This document shows positions 31,957 to 50,298 of a DNA stretch of 64,000 bases, in pieces (positions within the stretch are counted from its first letter, which is position 1; each line of letters begins with the position of its first letter). The translations under genes and the position numbers were made by a program. Source of the stretch: Actinoplanes auranticolor (lineage in GTDB: Bacteria; Actinomycetota; Actinomycetes; Mycobacteriales; Micromonosporaceae); contig NZ_BOQL01000006.1 in assembly GCF_018332655.1 (NCBI RefSeq), positions 186,001 through 250,000 on the forward strand, read 5' to 3'. The notes beneath the pieces are model-generated. The model was not told the DNA's origin, made no database searches, and was given only the letters and a program-made list of their open reading frames with translations.

Positions 31957-33558
31957 ATGCTCACCCGCCGTCAGCTGCTCACCGGCATCGCCGTCACCGC
32001 GGGAGCCGCCGCGCTGCCGGCCGATCCGGCCCGCGCCTCCGCGCACGCCGCCTCCGCCGCCGGACTGTTCTCCCTCGGTGTGGCCAGCGGCGACCCGCTG
32101 CCCGGCGGCGTCATCCTGTGGACCCGGCTGATGACCGGCGACGGCGGATCGGCCGCCGCCGGGTGGGCGCGCCGGCCCGTCGAGGTCGGCTGGCAGGTCG
32201 CCCGGGACGAGCGCTTCCGGCGGGTGGTGCGCAGCGGGCGTACGGTGGCCCGGCCCGAGCTGGCGCACTCCGTGCACGTCGACGCGCGGGGCCTGGAGCC
32301 GGGACACGAATACTTCTACCGCTTCCGGGCGCTGGGCGCGCTGAGCCCGGCCGGTCGCACCAGGACGGCCCCGCACCCGCGGCACGACGGGTCGAGCCTG
32401 CGCTTCGGCGTCGTCAACTGCCAGGACTTCCAGAACGGGTACTGGCCGGCGTACCGGGGTCTGGCCGATGAGGACCTGGACGTCGTGCTGCACCTCGGCG
32501 ACTACATCTACGAGTACGACGCGAGCAGCCGGTTCGCCGACCGCCGGCACTCCGCCACCCGTACGCCGGGCCTCAACCAGCTGGTCACCCTGGCCGACTA
32601 CCGCGACCGGCACGCGCAGTACAAGAGCGACCCGGCGCTGCAGGCGGCGCACGCCGCGTTCCCGTGGATCGTCACGTGGGACGACCACGAGACCGAGAAC
32701 AACTACGCCGACCTGCTCGACGAGATCGACGACACCGGGGCGGCCCGGCAGACCCCGGCCGTGTTCGCCCGCCAGCGCGCCGCCGCCTACCAGGCGTACT
32801 ACGAGCACATGCCGATCCGGGCCGACCTGCGCCCCGGGAGCACCGACCTGCGGATCTTCCGCCGCTTCGACTTCGGCCGGCTGGCCCGGTTCCACGTCCT
32901 GGACACCCGGCAGTACCGCAGCGACCAGCCGGGGGCCTTCCCCGGCGACTTCGGCCTCGCGGCGGCCGGCACGGCGAACGCCACCGGCACGCTCACCGGC
33001 GAGGCGCAGGAACGCTGGCTGCGCTCGGGGCTCGACCACTCCCCGGCCCGGTGGAACGTCATCGCCCAGCAGGTGATGATGAGCCGGATCAAGTTTCCCA
33101 ACCCGGCTGGGCCGGTGCCGCCGCTGCTGGCCAACCTCGACCAGTGGGACGGTTACGCGCCGCAACGCGACCGGCTGCTGCGCCACCTCGCCCAGGCCCC
33201 GATCGCCAACCCCGTCGTGCTGGCCGGCGACATCCACTCCACCTGGATCAGCGAGCTGCGCACCGACTTCGACCGTCCGGAGCAGGCGCCGGTCGCCGCC
33301 GAGTTCACGGCCACCTCGATCAGCTCCGACTTCCCGGCGGCCTACGACGCCCCGCTCAAGGCGGTCAACCCCACCCTGAACCCGCACGTGCGGTACTTCG
33401 ACGGCTCCCGGCGCGGCTACCTGCGCTGCCGGGTCGGGCGGGGCGAGTGGCGCACCGACGTGCGCACGGTCGAGACCATCGAGGTACGGCGTACGCCGGT
33501 GAGCACCAGTGCGTCGTACTCGGTGGAAGCGGGGACCTCGGCTGTGCACCCGTCCTGA
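31957..33558 (+). CDS. phoD: PhoD-type alkaline phosphatase, Tat-exported
   Basis: The 533-residue enzyme starts at ATG 31957 behind CAGGAGG; a longer frame upstream overlaps the PHO-like box and lacks a site. The N-terminus has a twin-arginine signal (TRRQLLTGIAVTAG). PhoD motifs are visible: LGVASGDPLPGGVILWTRLM, FGVVNCQDFQ, LHLGDYIYEYDAS, TWDDHETENNYADLLD, DTRQYRSDQ and VLAGDIHSTW. The metal ligands are Cys and Asp residues of these motifs and the terminal His. It hydrolyses phosphomonoesters and diesters outside the cell to provide phosphate and uses Ca and Fe cofactors in known members. Confidence 0.93.
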   Translation: MLTRRQLLTGIAVTAGAAALPADPARASAHAASAAGLFSLGVASGDPLPGGVILWTRLMTGDGGSAAAGWARRPVEVGWQVARDERFRRVVRSGRTVARPELAHSVHVDARGLEPGHEYFYRFRALGALSPAGRTRTAPHPRHDGSSLRFGVVNCQDFQNGYWPAYRGLADEDLDVVLHLGDYIYEYDASSRFADRRHSATRTPGLNQLVTLADYRDRHAQYKSDPALQAAHAAFPWIVTWDDHETENNYADLLDEIDDTGAARQTPAVFARQRAAAYQAYYEHMPIRADLRPGSTDLRIFRRFDFGRLARFHVLDTRQYRSDQPGAFPGDFGLAAAGTANATGTLTGEAQERWLRSGLDHSPARWNVIAQQVMMSRIKFPNPAGPVPPLLANLDQWDGYAPQRDRLLRHLAQAPIANPVVLAGDIHSTWISELRTDFDRPEQAPVAAEFTATSISSDFPAAYDAPLKAVNPTLNPHVRYFDGSRRGYLRCRVGRGEWRTDVRTVETIEVRRTPVSTSASYSVEAGTSAVHPS

Positions 33559-33619
33559 GCTCACCCGCGGCGGAAAACCCAGATGACATCGCTTCGGACC
33601 CGTACGGGAAACTGCTCGG

Positions 33620-34549
33620 ATGCGGACCAAGCAGGAGCTCACCGAGGCAGTCAAACGGGACCGGCGGGCGGCGCTCGTCGTCAACGCGCACTCCCGGCAG
33701 GGGATGCGGTTGTACGACGCCGCCCGGACCCGGCTGCTCGCGGCGGGGTTCACGTTGCTGGACGCGTACCCGGTGGACCGGCCCCGGGAGCTGGAGGCGA
33801 TCCTCACCGCCGTCATCGACCGCGGCCCGGACCTGCTCGTCGCCGGCGGCGGCGACGGCACCATCAGCACGGCCGCCCGGCTGCTCGCCCACCGCGACAT
33901 CGCCCTGGGCCTGCTGCCGCTGGGCACCACCAACAACTTCGCCCGCACGGTCGGCGTGCCGCTGGCCCTCGACGACGCCGTGACGACGCTGACCGACGGC
34001 AAGGTCATCGACGTCGACCTGGGGCTGGCCGGGGCGACCGCGTTCACCAACCACGTCGGTGTGGGACTGTCCGCCGACCTCATGCTGTCGGCACCGCGGC
34101 TGCTGAAACGGGTGATCGGCCGGACGGCGTACCCGATCACGGCTCTGGGTCTGCTGGCCCGGCACCGTCCATTGCGGATCGCCGTGCGCGCGGGCGGGCG
34201 GGAGCACACGTTCGTGACGCATCAGCTGTACGTGGCCAACGGCGGTTTCCACGCCGGGCGGCCGATCGCCGCTGACGCCCACGCCGACGACCGGCTGCTG
34301 GTGGCGTATCCGGTCGGTGGCCGGGGGCGATGGGGCCTGCTGCGGGAGACGGCGCGCAACGCGGCGACCGGCCACCGGCGCACGCTCGGCGAGGAGCCGT
34401 TCCTGGCGGTCGGCGAACTGTGGGTGGAGACCGACCGCCCGGCCCGGGTCGAGGTCGACGGCGAGCCGTCCGGCCGGACCCCGCTGCGGATCGGCCTGGA
34501 CCCCAACGCGTTGCGCCTGATGGCCCCGGCCGACACACGTGACCTCTAG
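33620..34549 (+). CDS. Diacylglycerol-kinase-family lipid kinase
   Basis: The 309-residue protein has the DAGK catalytic signature LLVAGGGDGTISTAARLLAH (GGGDGT at about 76-81), LPLGTTNNFARTVGVP, and the second domain with NHVGVGLSADLMLSAP and YVANGGFHAGRPI. These are typical of the YegS/DgkB group that phosphorylates diacylglycerol or related lipids. Coding is 62 bases after phoD and on the same strand. It converges with the TIGR03086 gene, overlapping it by four bases at the stops. Confidence 0.9.
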   Translation: MRTKQELTEAVKRDRRAALVVNAHSRQGMRLYDAARTRLLAAGFTLLDAYPVDRPRELEAILTAVIDRGPDLLVAGGGDGTISTAARLLAHRDIALGLLPLGTTNNFARTVGVPLALDDAVTTLTDGKVIDVDLGLAGATAFTNHVGVGLSADLMLSAPRLLKRVIGRTAYPITALGLLARHRPLRIAVRAGGREHTFVTHQLYVANGGFHAGRPIAADAHADDRLLVAYPVGGRGRWGLLRETARNAATGHRRTLGEEPFLAVGELWVETDRPARVEVDGEPSGRTPLRIGLDPNALRLMAPADTRDL

Positions 34550-35130
34550 GGCCGGGTCACCTCGCTCCGCCAGGCCGGGTCGCGGCCGATGAAGCCCAGC
34601 AGCCGGGTCTGGACGTCCGCGTCGGCGGGTACCTCGACCCGGGCGCCGTACTGGCCGGAGGAGCGCATGACCTCTTCCATCTGCTCCATCCCGGCGAGCA
34701 GGCCGGCGCAGAAGGCCGGGTCCAGCCGGTCGTCCTGACCGGTGGCCCGGGACAGGTCCCAGGTGTGCATGAACACGTCCGAGGTGTAGAACCGGTCGAT
34801 CGCGTCGGCCAGCGGCAGGCTGCCGAGGTGCGGGTTGCTGAGCTCCCGGTGCGCGGTCGCCGGATCGTCGAGCACCGCCTGCACGCCGTCGCAGTGCACC
34901 TGCCACGCGCGGACCGGGTCGTCGTCCACCGACGGGCCGCGGGGCAGGTCGATGGCGGCGCCGGCGGCGAGGAAACCGGGGAACCAGTCGGTCAGGTGCC
35001 GCACGACGTCGCGGGCGGTCCAGCCGGCCACCGGGGCCGGCACGTCCCAGGACCGGGTGCCGCGGACGCGGTCGGTGAAGAGGCCGGCGATCTGCCGGTG
35101 CCGCTCGGCGGGGATCTCAGACAGTGCCAT
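34546..35130 (-). CDS. TIGR03086/maleylpyruvate-isomerase-type metal-binding protein
   Basis: The 194-residue protein begins RHRQIAGLFTDRVRGTRSWD and has the DinB/MDMPI landmarks: VAGWTARDVVRHLTDWFPGF with the conserved metal-binding His, and IDRFYTSDVFMHTWDLSRAT with the second His and catalytic-type HTWDL. The family folds as a DinB-like four-helix bundle and likely binds zinc or uses a thiol cofactor such as mycothiol. It overlaps the SRPBCC gene by 14 bases and is third in its operon. Confidence 0.85.
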   Translation of the reverse strand: MALSEIPAERHRQIAGLFTDRVRGTRSWDVPAPVAGWTARDVVRHLTDWFPGFLAAGAAIDLPRGPSVDDDPVRAWQVHCDGVQAVLDDPATAHRELSNPHLGSLPLADAIDRFYTSDVFMHTWDLSRATGQDDRLDPAFCAGLLAGMEQMEEVMRSSGQYGARVEVPADADVQTRLLGFIGRDPAWRSEVTRP

Positions 35131-35599
35131 CGTGGATCATCCTTTCCAGCTTCGCGTAACCCTGATCGACGCCGACCTCCATCCCACTGCGCAGCCACGA
35201 ATCCCGGGCCTCGAAGCTGTCGACCAGCGACTGGCTGCGCAGTCGCGTGCGGCCGCCGCCCAGATCCTCGAACCACATCGTCGCCAGGGACACCCCGTCC
35301 GGATCGCCGTCGTAGGTGAAGGTCTGCACGATCCGGTCCGGCCGGACCTCGTGGAAGCAGCCGTGGAAGCCGTACTCCGTGCCGTCGCGCACCGAGACGT
35401 AGCGCCAGCTGCCACCGCTGGTGGCGTCCCAGTGCTCGATCCGGGTGGTCATGGCGTCGGGTCCCACCCACCGGGCGAACAGCACGGGGTCGGTGTGCGC
35501 GCGGAAGAGCTGTTCAGGTGTGGCTTCGAAGTCACGACTCAGCCGGATCACCGGCACTTTGGGGTCGGCCTCGATCGATGTCTGCGCGATCGTGGTCAT
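35117..35599 (-). CDS. SRPBCC/AHSA1-family protein
   Basis: The 160-residue protein is an AHSA1-type START-like fold: the PVIRLSRDFEATPEQLFRAH start, DPVLFARWVGPDAMT, SGGSWRYVSVRDGTEYGFHG and RIVQTFTYDGDPDGVSLATM segments mark the hydrophobic cavity family. It starts at ATG 35599 behind AAGGGAG and so overlaps the 3' end of the ArsR gene by 68 bases. AHSA1 proteins paired with ArsR regulators are common in Actinobacteria; the ligand is unknown. Confidence 0.9.
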   Translation of the reverse strand: MTTIAQTSIEADPKVPVIRLSRDFEATPEQLFRAHTDPVLFARWVGPDAMTTRIEHWDATSGGSWRYVSVRDGTEYGFHGCFHEVRPDRIVQTFTYDGDPDGVSLATMWFEDLGGGRTRLRSQSLVDSFEARDSWLRSGMEVGVDQGYAKLERMIHDGTV

Positions 35600-35954
35600 G
35601 CTCGTCTCCCTTCATCTCGGCCGGCACGGCGTCGAGCTTCATCTCCGCCAGCACGGTGTCGAGGCGGCGGTAACGCTGCTCGGCGCGGGCCCGGTAGCGC
35701 TCGATCCAGTCATCCATCAGGTCGAAGACCCCGGCCTCCAGACGCACCGGCCGGGGCTGCGGCCCGCGGGGCCGGCTGACCAGCCCGGCGTCCTCGAGCA
35801 CCCGCAGGTGTTTGTAGACGGCCTGCAGCGTCATCCGGTACGGCTCGGCCAGCTGGCTCACGGTCGCGTCGCCCTCGGCCAGGCGGGCCACCATGTCGCG
35901 GCGCGTCGGGTCGGCGAGGGCGGCGAACACCCGGGTCAGCGTGTCTCCGGTCAT
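35532..35954 (-). CDS. ArsR-family winged-helix regulator
   Basis: The 140-residue protein starts at ATG 35954; a TTG at 35969 lies inside the operator and is unlikely. The winged helix is ALADPTRRDMVARLAEGDAT, SQLAEPYRMTLQAVYKHLRV and LEDAGLVSRPRGPQPRPVRL. It lacks the metal-site Cys pair of classic ArsR (CVC is absent), so it probably senses a non-metal ligand. The C-terminal tail is polar and overlaps the AHSA1 gene. The operator is immediately upstream of the start. Confidence 0.9.
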   Translation of the reverse strand: MTGDTLTRVFAALADPTRRDMVARLAEGDATVSQLAEPYRMTLQAVYKHLRVLEDAGLVSRPRGPQPRPVRLEAGVFDLMDDWIERYRARAEQRYRRLDTVLAEMKLDAVPAEMKGDEHDHDRADIDRGRPQSAGDPAES

Positions 35955-35962
35955 GGTCCCTG

Positions 35963-35984
35963 GTTTCAACTCATCGGTTGAAAC
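35963..35984. promoter_or_regulatory. Perfect inverted repeat, operator of the ArsR operon
   Basis: GTTTCAAC (35963-35970), a six-base spacer and GTTGAAAC (35977-35984) form a perfect 8-bp inverted repeat. It lies nine bases upstream of the ArsR start, overlapping the place where the promoter or leader should be. It most likely mediates autorepression of the three-gene operon. Confidence 0.75.
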
Positions 35985-36108
35985 GCACGGTAGACCGGGC
36001 CGGCCGGTACGTCAACGACCGCCGTTGCTGCCGTCTCCTCCCGCAAGCCGGTCCTTCGCGGAGATGCCTGGCCGTGCGCCGGTCCGGGGCCGGGGGAATG
36101 ATCGGGGC

Positions 36109-36522
36109 ATGACGATCACTGAGACGCGGGGAGTGGACGCCCTGCTGACCCGGGCCCGGGCCGGCCTGCGCCGGCTCGACCCGCACCAGTGCCTCGCGGC
36201 TGTCGCCGCCGGCGCGCTGCTCGTCGACACCCGCACCGAGAGTCAGCGGCGGGTGCAGGGGGAGCTGCCGGGGGCGCTGGTGATCGACCGTACGGTGCTG
36301 GAGTGGCGCCTCGACCCGGCGTCACCGGACCGGATCCCCGAAGCCACCGGATACGACCGGCACGTCATCGTGGTCTGCCGGCAGGGCTACAGCTCCAGCC
36401 TGGCCGCGGCCGGTCTGCAGGCGGTGGGACTGCGCCGGGCCACGGATCTGGCCGGCGGGGTCGAGGCGTGGCTGGCCGCCGGTCTGCCGATGACCGACGG
36501 CCCCGCCGACGTCCGTCTGTGA
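36109..36522 (+). CDS. Rhodanese-domain sulfurtransferase
   Basis: The 137-residue protein starts at ATG 36109. It is a single rhodanese domain: LDPHQCLAAVAAGALLVDTR with the typical N-terminal DxR, LPGALVIDRTVLEWRLDP, and the active-site loop VIVVCRQGYSSSLAAAGLQA, whose Cys in CRQGYSS should accept the sulfane sulfur. ATDLAGGVEAWLAAGLP is the usual C-terminal segment. It may transfer sulfur or serve thiol detoxification. It is divergent from the ArsR operon. Confidence 0.92.
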   Translation: MTITETRGVDALLTRARAGLRRLDPHQCLAAVAAGALLVDTRTESQRRVQGELPGALVIDRTVLEWRLDPASPDRIPEATGYDRHVIVVCRQGYSSSLAAAGLQAVGLRRATDLAGGVEAWLAAGLPMTDGPADVRL

Positions 36523-36530
36523 GGGGACGC

Positions 36531-37724
36531 TCAGATCCGGGCGCCCAGGTCGGCTCCGTCCGCCGGGCGCAGGAAGGGCGAGCTCGCGATGGCGCCGGTG
36601 GCGGTCCGCGGCCCGGTGATCACCGAACTGTCCGTGCTGGCCGGCGCGGGCACCGAGCTCAGGTTCCAGGAGTTGCCACTGCCGGTGGAACGGCCGGGCG
36701 CCACCGCGGTGCCGTTGCGGACGGACAGGTTCGCGGTGAGCCGCGACGTGCTGGAATCCACGTCGAAGCCGGTCTTCGGGTTCGCGTACGCGGTGTTGCG
36801 ATCGAAGACCAGCGTCCCCGGGTTGCCGTTGTCGGTGAAGCCGTGCGCGGCGTTGCTGAACGCCATGCTGTTGCGGATCACGTGGTTGGCCGCGGGGTCG
36901 GGATCGCCGCCACCCATCTTGAAGCCGTTGCCGTCCCCGGCGAAGTCCGGGAAGTTCCACCGGTTGACCCCGTTGCCGTAGGCGATACTGCCCTCGACGG
37001 TGATCGGTGAGGTGAACATCCAGGCGTCGAACCCGTCGTCGACGTTGTTCCACAGCCGGGCGCCGCGGACCACGTTGCCGCTGCCGCTGCCCTCCTTGAT
37101 GGCCAGGCCGTCGGCGCTCTCGCCGTTCTTGCGCGGGTCCCGGTTGAGGTAACTGTCCAGGTTGAGCACCAGGTTGTTGCTCGACGCGCCCTGGATCTGC
37201 AGGCCGGACTCGTAGTTGTCATGGGTCGACAGGCGTTCGAAGACGTTGCCGTTACAGCCGTCGCAGTAGAGCCCGTACGGGCCGTTGACCAGTTCCAGGC
37301 CGACCAGGCGCCAGTACGAGGCCTCCATGTGCACGGCGCCGCGCTGTGCCCGGGGGACGCTGCCGCCGACCGGGGCCGGGGTGTTGGGCAGGTCCTCACC
37401 GTCGATGACCACCCGCTCGGAGCCGTACCGGGTCAGGGTGATCGGCTGGCTCGCGGTGCCGCTGCGGGTGATCTGGATGTTGGTGGTCAGGGCGTAGGTG
37501 CCGCCGCGAACGGAGATGACCGTGCCGGGCTGGGCCAGGTCGACGGCCCGCTGGATGGTGCGCAGCGGACGGGCCTGGTCGCCGGCGTTGCTGTCGTTGC
37601 CGGTGGTGGCGACGAACAGGGGAGCCGGGGCGGCGGCGGTCGCGGGGGCCGGTGGGCCGAGCGTGACTCCGGCGGCGAGGGCGACGGCGACGGCCGCGAG
37701 CGTGGCGGTGCTGCGGGCAGGCAT
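36531..37724 (-). CDS. Secreted right-handed parallel beta-helix protein, PL9-like pectate lyase
   Basis: The 397-residue protein starts at ATG 37724 behind GGAGGT and has a signal peptide (LAAVAVALAAGVTLGPPAPA). The N-terminal FVATTGNDSNAGDQARPLRT and IQRAVDLAQPGTVISVRGGT form the DUF1565-type start of the beta-helix. Repeated Asn/Gly-rich rungs follow, with GVNRWNFPDFAGDGNGFKMG and GNPGTLVFDRNTAYANPKTG, typical of PL9 pectate lyases that cleave polygalacturonate with a Lys base and bind calcium. The lyase activity is inferred; some such proteins are other polysaccharide lyases. The promoter has a LacI-type operator. Confidence 0.8.
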   Translation of the reverse strand: MPARSTATLAAVAVALAAGVTLGPPAPATAAAPAPLFVATTGNDSNAGDQARPLRTIQRAVDLAQPGTVISVRGGTYALTTNIQITRSGTASQPITLTRYGSERVVIDGEDLPNTPAPVGGSVPRAQRGAVHMEASYWRLVGLELVNGPYGLYCDGCNGNVFERLSTHDNYESGLQIQGASSNNLVLNLDSYLNRDPRKNGESADGLAIKEGSGSGNVVRGARLWNNVDDGFDAWMFTSPITVEGSIAYGNGVNRWNFPDFAGDGNGFKMGGGDPDPAANHVIRNSMAFSNAAHGFTDNGNPGTLVFDRNTAYANPKTGFDVDSSTSRLTANLSVRNGTAVAPGRSTGSGNSWNLSSVPAPASTDSSVITGPRTATGAIASSPFLRPADGADLGARI

Positions 37725-37864
37725 GGGGGACCTCCGAGGGGTGAGGGAGAAAGGCGCGGCGAGGGGCATCGCGTCGATGTCCACCGTGTGCGCGCCGGTG
37801 TCGAGGGGCCTGCACTCGCGTCCTGCCCTGGGGCGCGGTGGGATCCCGGGAAGCGCCCGGCTCT

Positions 37865-37878
37865 GGTAAGCGCTTTCC
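37865..37878. promoter_or_regulatory. LacI-type operator upstream of the pectate-lyase-like gene
   Basis: GGTAAGCGCTTTCC is a near-perfect palindrome around AAGCGCTT, the centre seen in LacI/GalR-family operators that control plant-polysaccharide genes. It lies about 141 bases upstream of the lyase start. No LacI gene is nearby; the cognate regulator must be elsewhere. A role in induction by pectin breakdown products is inferred. Confidence 0.55.
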
Positions 37879-38016
37879 TGGCGAGGCTAGCCAGGCGTCG
37901 ATCGACTGTCAACGATGTCCGCGCGCCTGGCTTGCGCGCCCCGGTTCGTGATCGGTCTGGGCTCGGTCCGCGGCTGGCCCGAGTTCTGCGAGCCGGGCTG
38001 CTCCGTCCGCGCGGCC

Positions 38017-38070
38017 GGTCCGCGTGATCGGACGCGGGTGAGCGGTCCGGGTGATCAAACGCGGGTGACC
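38017..38070. repeat. Two 27-bp tandem repeats in the 5' gap of the NRPS cluster
   Basis: Units 38017-38043 and 38044-38070 share GGTCCG, GTGATC and ACGCGGGTGA with a few substitutions. They are followed by a short low-complexity tract of GGTTC-type steps (38070-38122). The tract is part of the otherwise gene-free 37725-38430 stretch, and no function is evident. Confidence 0.6.
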
Positions 38071-38377
38071 GGTCTGGGAGTTCAGGTTCGGGTTCGGTTC
38101 AGGTTCTGGTTCAGGTCCGGGTGATGATCGGGTCGTCGGCGCGACGAATGTCAATACCGCAATCGGGTCAATGGCGGCCGGACTCGGTGTGCGACACATT
38201 CCTTGTGTCGTTGATCTGCCCGCGACCTGATGGATTGGCGACACATTTGCCGGCTGAATGCGGCCGGATTGCGGATTGGGCGCCGTGCCGCCGGGTACCA
38301 AGCGGCCAAGCTAATACACCGACCGGCTCGAATTGTTCGTCCGGTCGTTGCTCCGGTGACGCGGTGCGTGCCACCGG

Positions 38378-38394
38378 GCGTGCAAGTTGCACGC
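38378..38394. promoter_or_regulatory. Perfect 17-bp palindrome upstream of the NRPS operon
   Basis: GCGTGCAA-G-TTGCACGC is an 8-1-8 perfect inverted repeat, 37 bases before the leader ORF and 114 before the serine-hydrolase start. Its position in the operon promoter region suggests a repressor or activator site. I cannot identify the regulator. Confidence 0.55.
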
Positions 38395-38430
38395 GCAAGA
38401 CGAATCTGTTGTCGACGAAAGGACGGACAC

Positions 38431-38511
38431 GTGCGTTCTCGCCTGTCGCGAAGGCGTTCAGTGCCCATTACCGGATCTGTGCCGGCCTGCGGGAATGAGG
38501 TGTCCCGATGA
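38431..38511 (+). CDS. Arg-rich 26-residue leader ORF coupled to the serine hydrolase
   Basis: A GTG at 38431 with a GAAAGGA site ahead opens 26 codons ending in TGA at 38509-38511, overlapping the ATG of the next gene (ATGA at 38508-38511). Six Arg codons occur in the peptide, at positions 2, 4, 7, 8, 9 and 26. The ORF may be a real leader peptide coupled to the operon. The same frame is open further upstream, so the start is not certain. Confidence 0.4.
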   Translation: MRSRLSRRRSVPITGSVPACGNEVSR

Positions 38512-39854
38512 TCGGTGTGGCATTGCGATCCGCTCTCGACGAGCGAGTGGCCGCGGATATTCTGACCGGATGTGCCCGGCGTCACCGGGTACCCGGCGCG
38601 CAGCTGGCGATCCATCAGGGTGGCGCGACTGTCACTGCGGAGTACGGCGAGGACGAGTACGGCACCGGCCGGCGGGTCACCGCACACACAGCCTTCCCGG
38701 TGGGCTCGATCACCAAGGCCGTCACCGCCACCACGGTGCTGGCCCTGGTCGCCGACGGCGATCTCGAGCTGGACGAGCCGGTCGGCCGGTTGCTCAGCGA
38801 CCTGACCGGGGCGGCGGCCCGGATCACCGTACGCCAGTTGCTCAGCCACACCAGTGGCCTGCCGTGCGGACCCGCCGCCGAGGATGCGGCCGGTCTGTCC
38901 GTGCCCCGCTATCTGGCCCGCGCCTGCCGTCCCGAGCTGATGGTGCTGCCGCCCGGCACGGCGTTCTCGTACTCCAACGTGGGTTACGTGCTGCTCGGCC
39001 GGCTCATCACGGTCGTCACCGGCATGAGCTGGGCCGACGCGATCCAGTCGATCGTGCTGGAACCGCTGGGCGTGACTCCCGGGCTGATCGCCGCCGCCGG
39101 TCCGCGCCGTACGCTGGCGATCGGTCATTCGGTCAACGAGCGCACGGGCCGCGTACGGCCGGTCCGGCAGTCTCTGCCGGAAGCCGAGGCGGCGGCCGGC
39201 GCCCTCGCGCTGAGCGCGGCCGACCTGGTAGCTCTCGGCCGGTTGCACGTGGACGGTGGTGTGCCGTCGGTACTGCCGGCCGGATACGCCGCCCGGATGC
39301 GGTCGGTGGTCCCCGGCGCGGTTCCGTTCGGGCTGGCGCGGGGCTGGGGGCTCGGGCTCGCGGCGTTCGGCGTCGCCCCGGACGAGTGGTTCGGCCACGA
39401 CGGCAACGCCGACGGCACCGGTTGCTTCTGGCGCATCGACGCCGATGGTGGGCAGGTCGTGGCCCTGACCTGCAACGCCGGCTCCGGGCACGCCATGTGG
39501 GCCGATCTGACGGCAGAACTGCGTGACGCCGGAATAGCGATGGACGATGCGTTGCCGGCCGCGGACGTCCGTTTCCCGGGCACCTCGGCGCCGGAGTGCG
39601 CGGGCAGCTATCTCAATGGTGACCTGGAGTATCGGGTAATCGCCGGAGGTCCTTTCGGACTCCGGCTGAGCATCGACGGCGAAACCGCCGAGAACATTGT
39701 CGTCCGGGCCGACTTGACATTTCATCTCGAGGATGCGTCCACCGGACGGTGGACTCTCGGCGGACGGTTTGTGCGAGATCAACGCTCGCGCGTGGTGAAC
39801 GGTATCCAGGTCGGTGGGCGCCTCGGCGGCCGTCGTATCGAGGCGCTGGTCTAG
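38508..39854 (+). CDS. Stand-alone serine hydrolase, candidate PBP-type thioesterase (SurE-like)
   Basis: The 448-residue protein has the penicillin-binding/class-C-beta-lactamase fold. Catalytic elements are SITK (Ser67, Lys70), YSN (Tyr155) and HDG (His298); there is no signal peptide, so it is cytosolic. A C-terminal beta-rich part (about 335-448) resembles the lipocalin-like domain of SurE. SurE-type proteins are trans-acting NRPS thioesterases of about 450 residues that release and often macrocyclise peptides bearing a D-residue at the C-terminus. The gene heads the NRPS operon, 88 bases before NRPS 1, which fits. Alternatives are a D-peptidase or resistance hydrolase. The start is at ATG 38508, overlapping the leader ORF. 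Confidence 0.78.
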   Translation: MIGVALRSALDERVAADILTGCARRHRVPGAQLAIHQGGATVTAEYGEDEYGTGRRVTAHTAFPVGSITKAVTATTVLALVADGDLELDEPVGRLLSDLTGAAARITVRQLLSHTSGLPCGPAAEDAAGLSVPRYLARACRPELMVLPPGTAFSYSNVGYVLLGRLITVVTGMSWADAIQSIVLEPLGVTPGLIAAAGPRRTLAIGHSVNERTGRVRPVRQSLPEAEAAAGALALSAADLVALGRLHVDGGVPSVLPAGYAARMRSVVPGAVPFGLARGWGLGLAAFGVAPDEWFGHDGNADGTGCFWRIDADGGQVVALTCNAGSGHAMWADLTAELRDAGIAMDDALPAADVRFPGTSAPECAGSYLNGDLEYRVIAGGPFGLRLSIDGETAENIVVRADLTFHLEDASTGRWTLGGRFVRDQRSRVVNGIQVGGRLGGRRIEALV

Positions 39855-39942
39855 CGGATTCCTTCCGCAACTGTCGTGTGCGGCGGGACCGCCGCGCGCC
39901 CGTCCTGATCTCCGCCCATCGTGACCGAAAGGTTCATCGACG

Positions 39943-50294
<10,352 letters not shown>

Positions 50295-50298
<4 letters not shown>

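Noticed and set aside
37909..38301. Minus-strand ORF of 130 codons with Pro-Glu and Asn-Pro repeats
   Set aside because: It translates the low-complexity tandem-repeat DNA in the gap, has no ribosome-binding site and no plausible fold.
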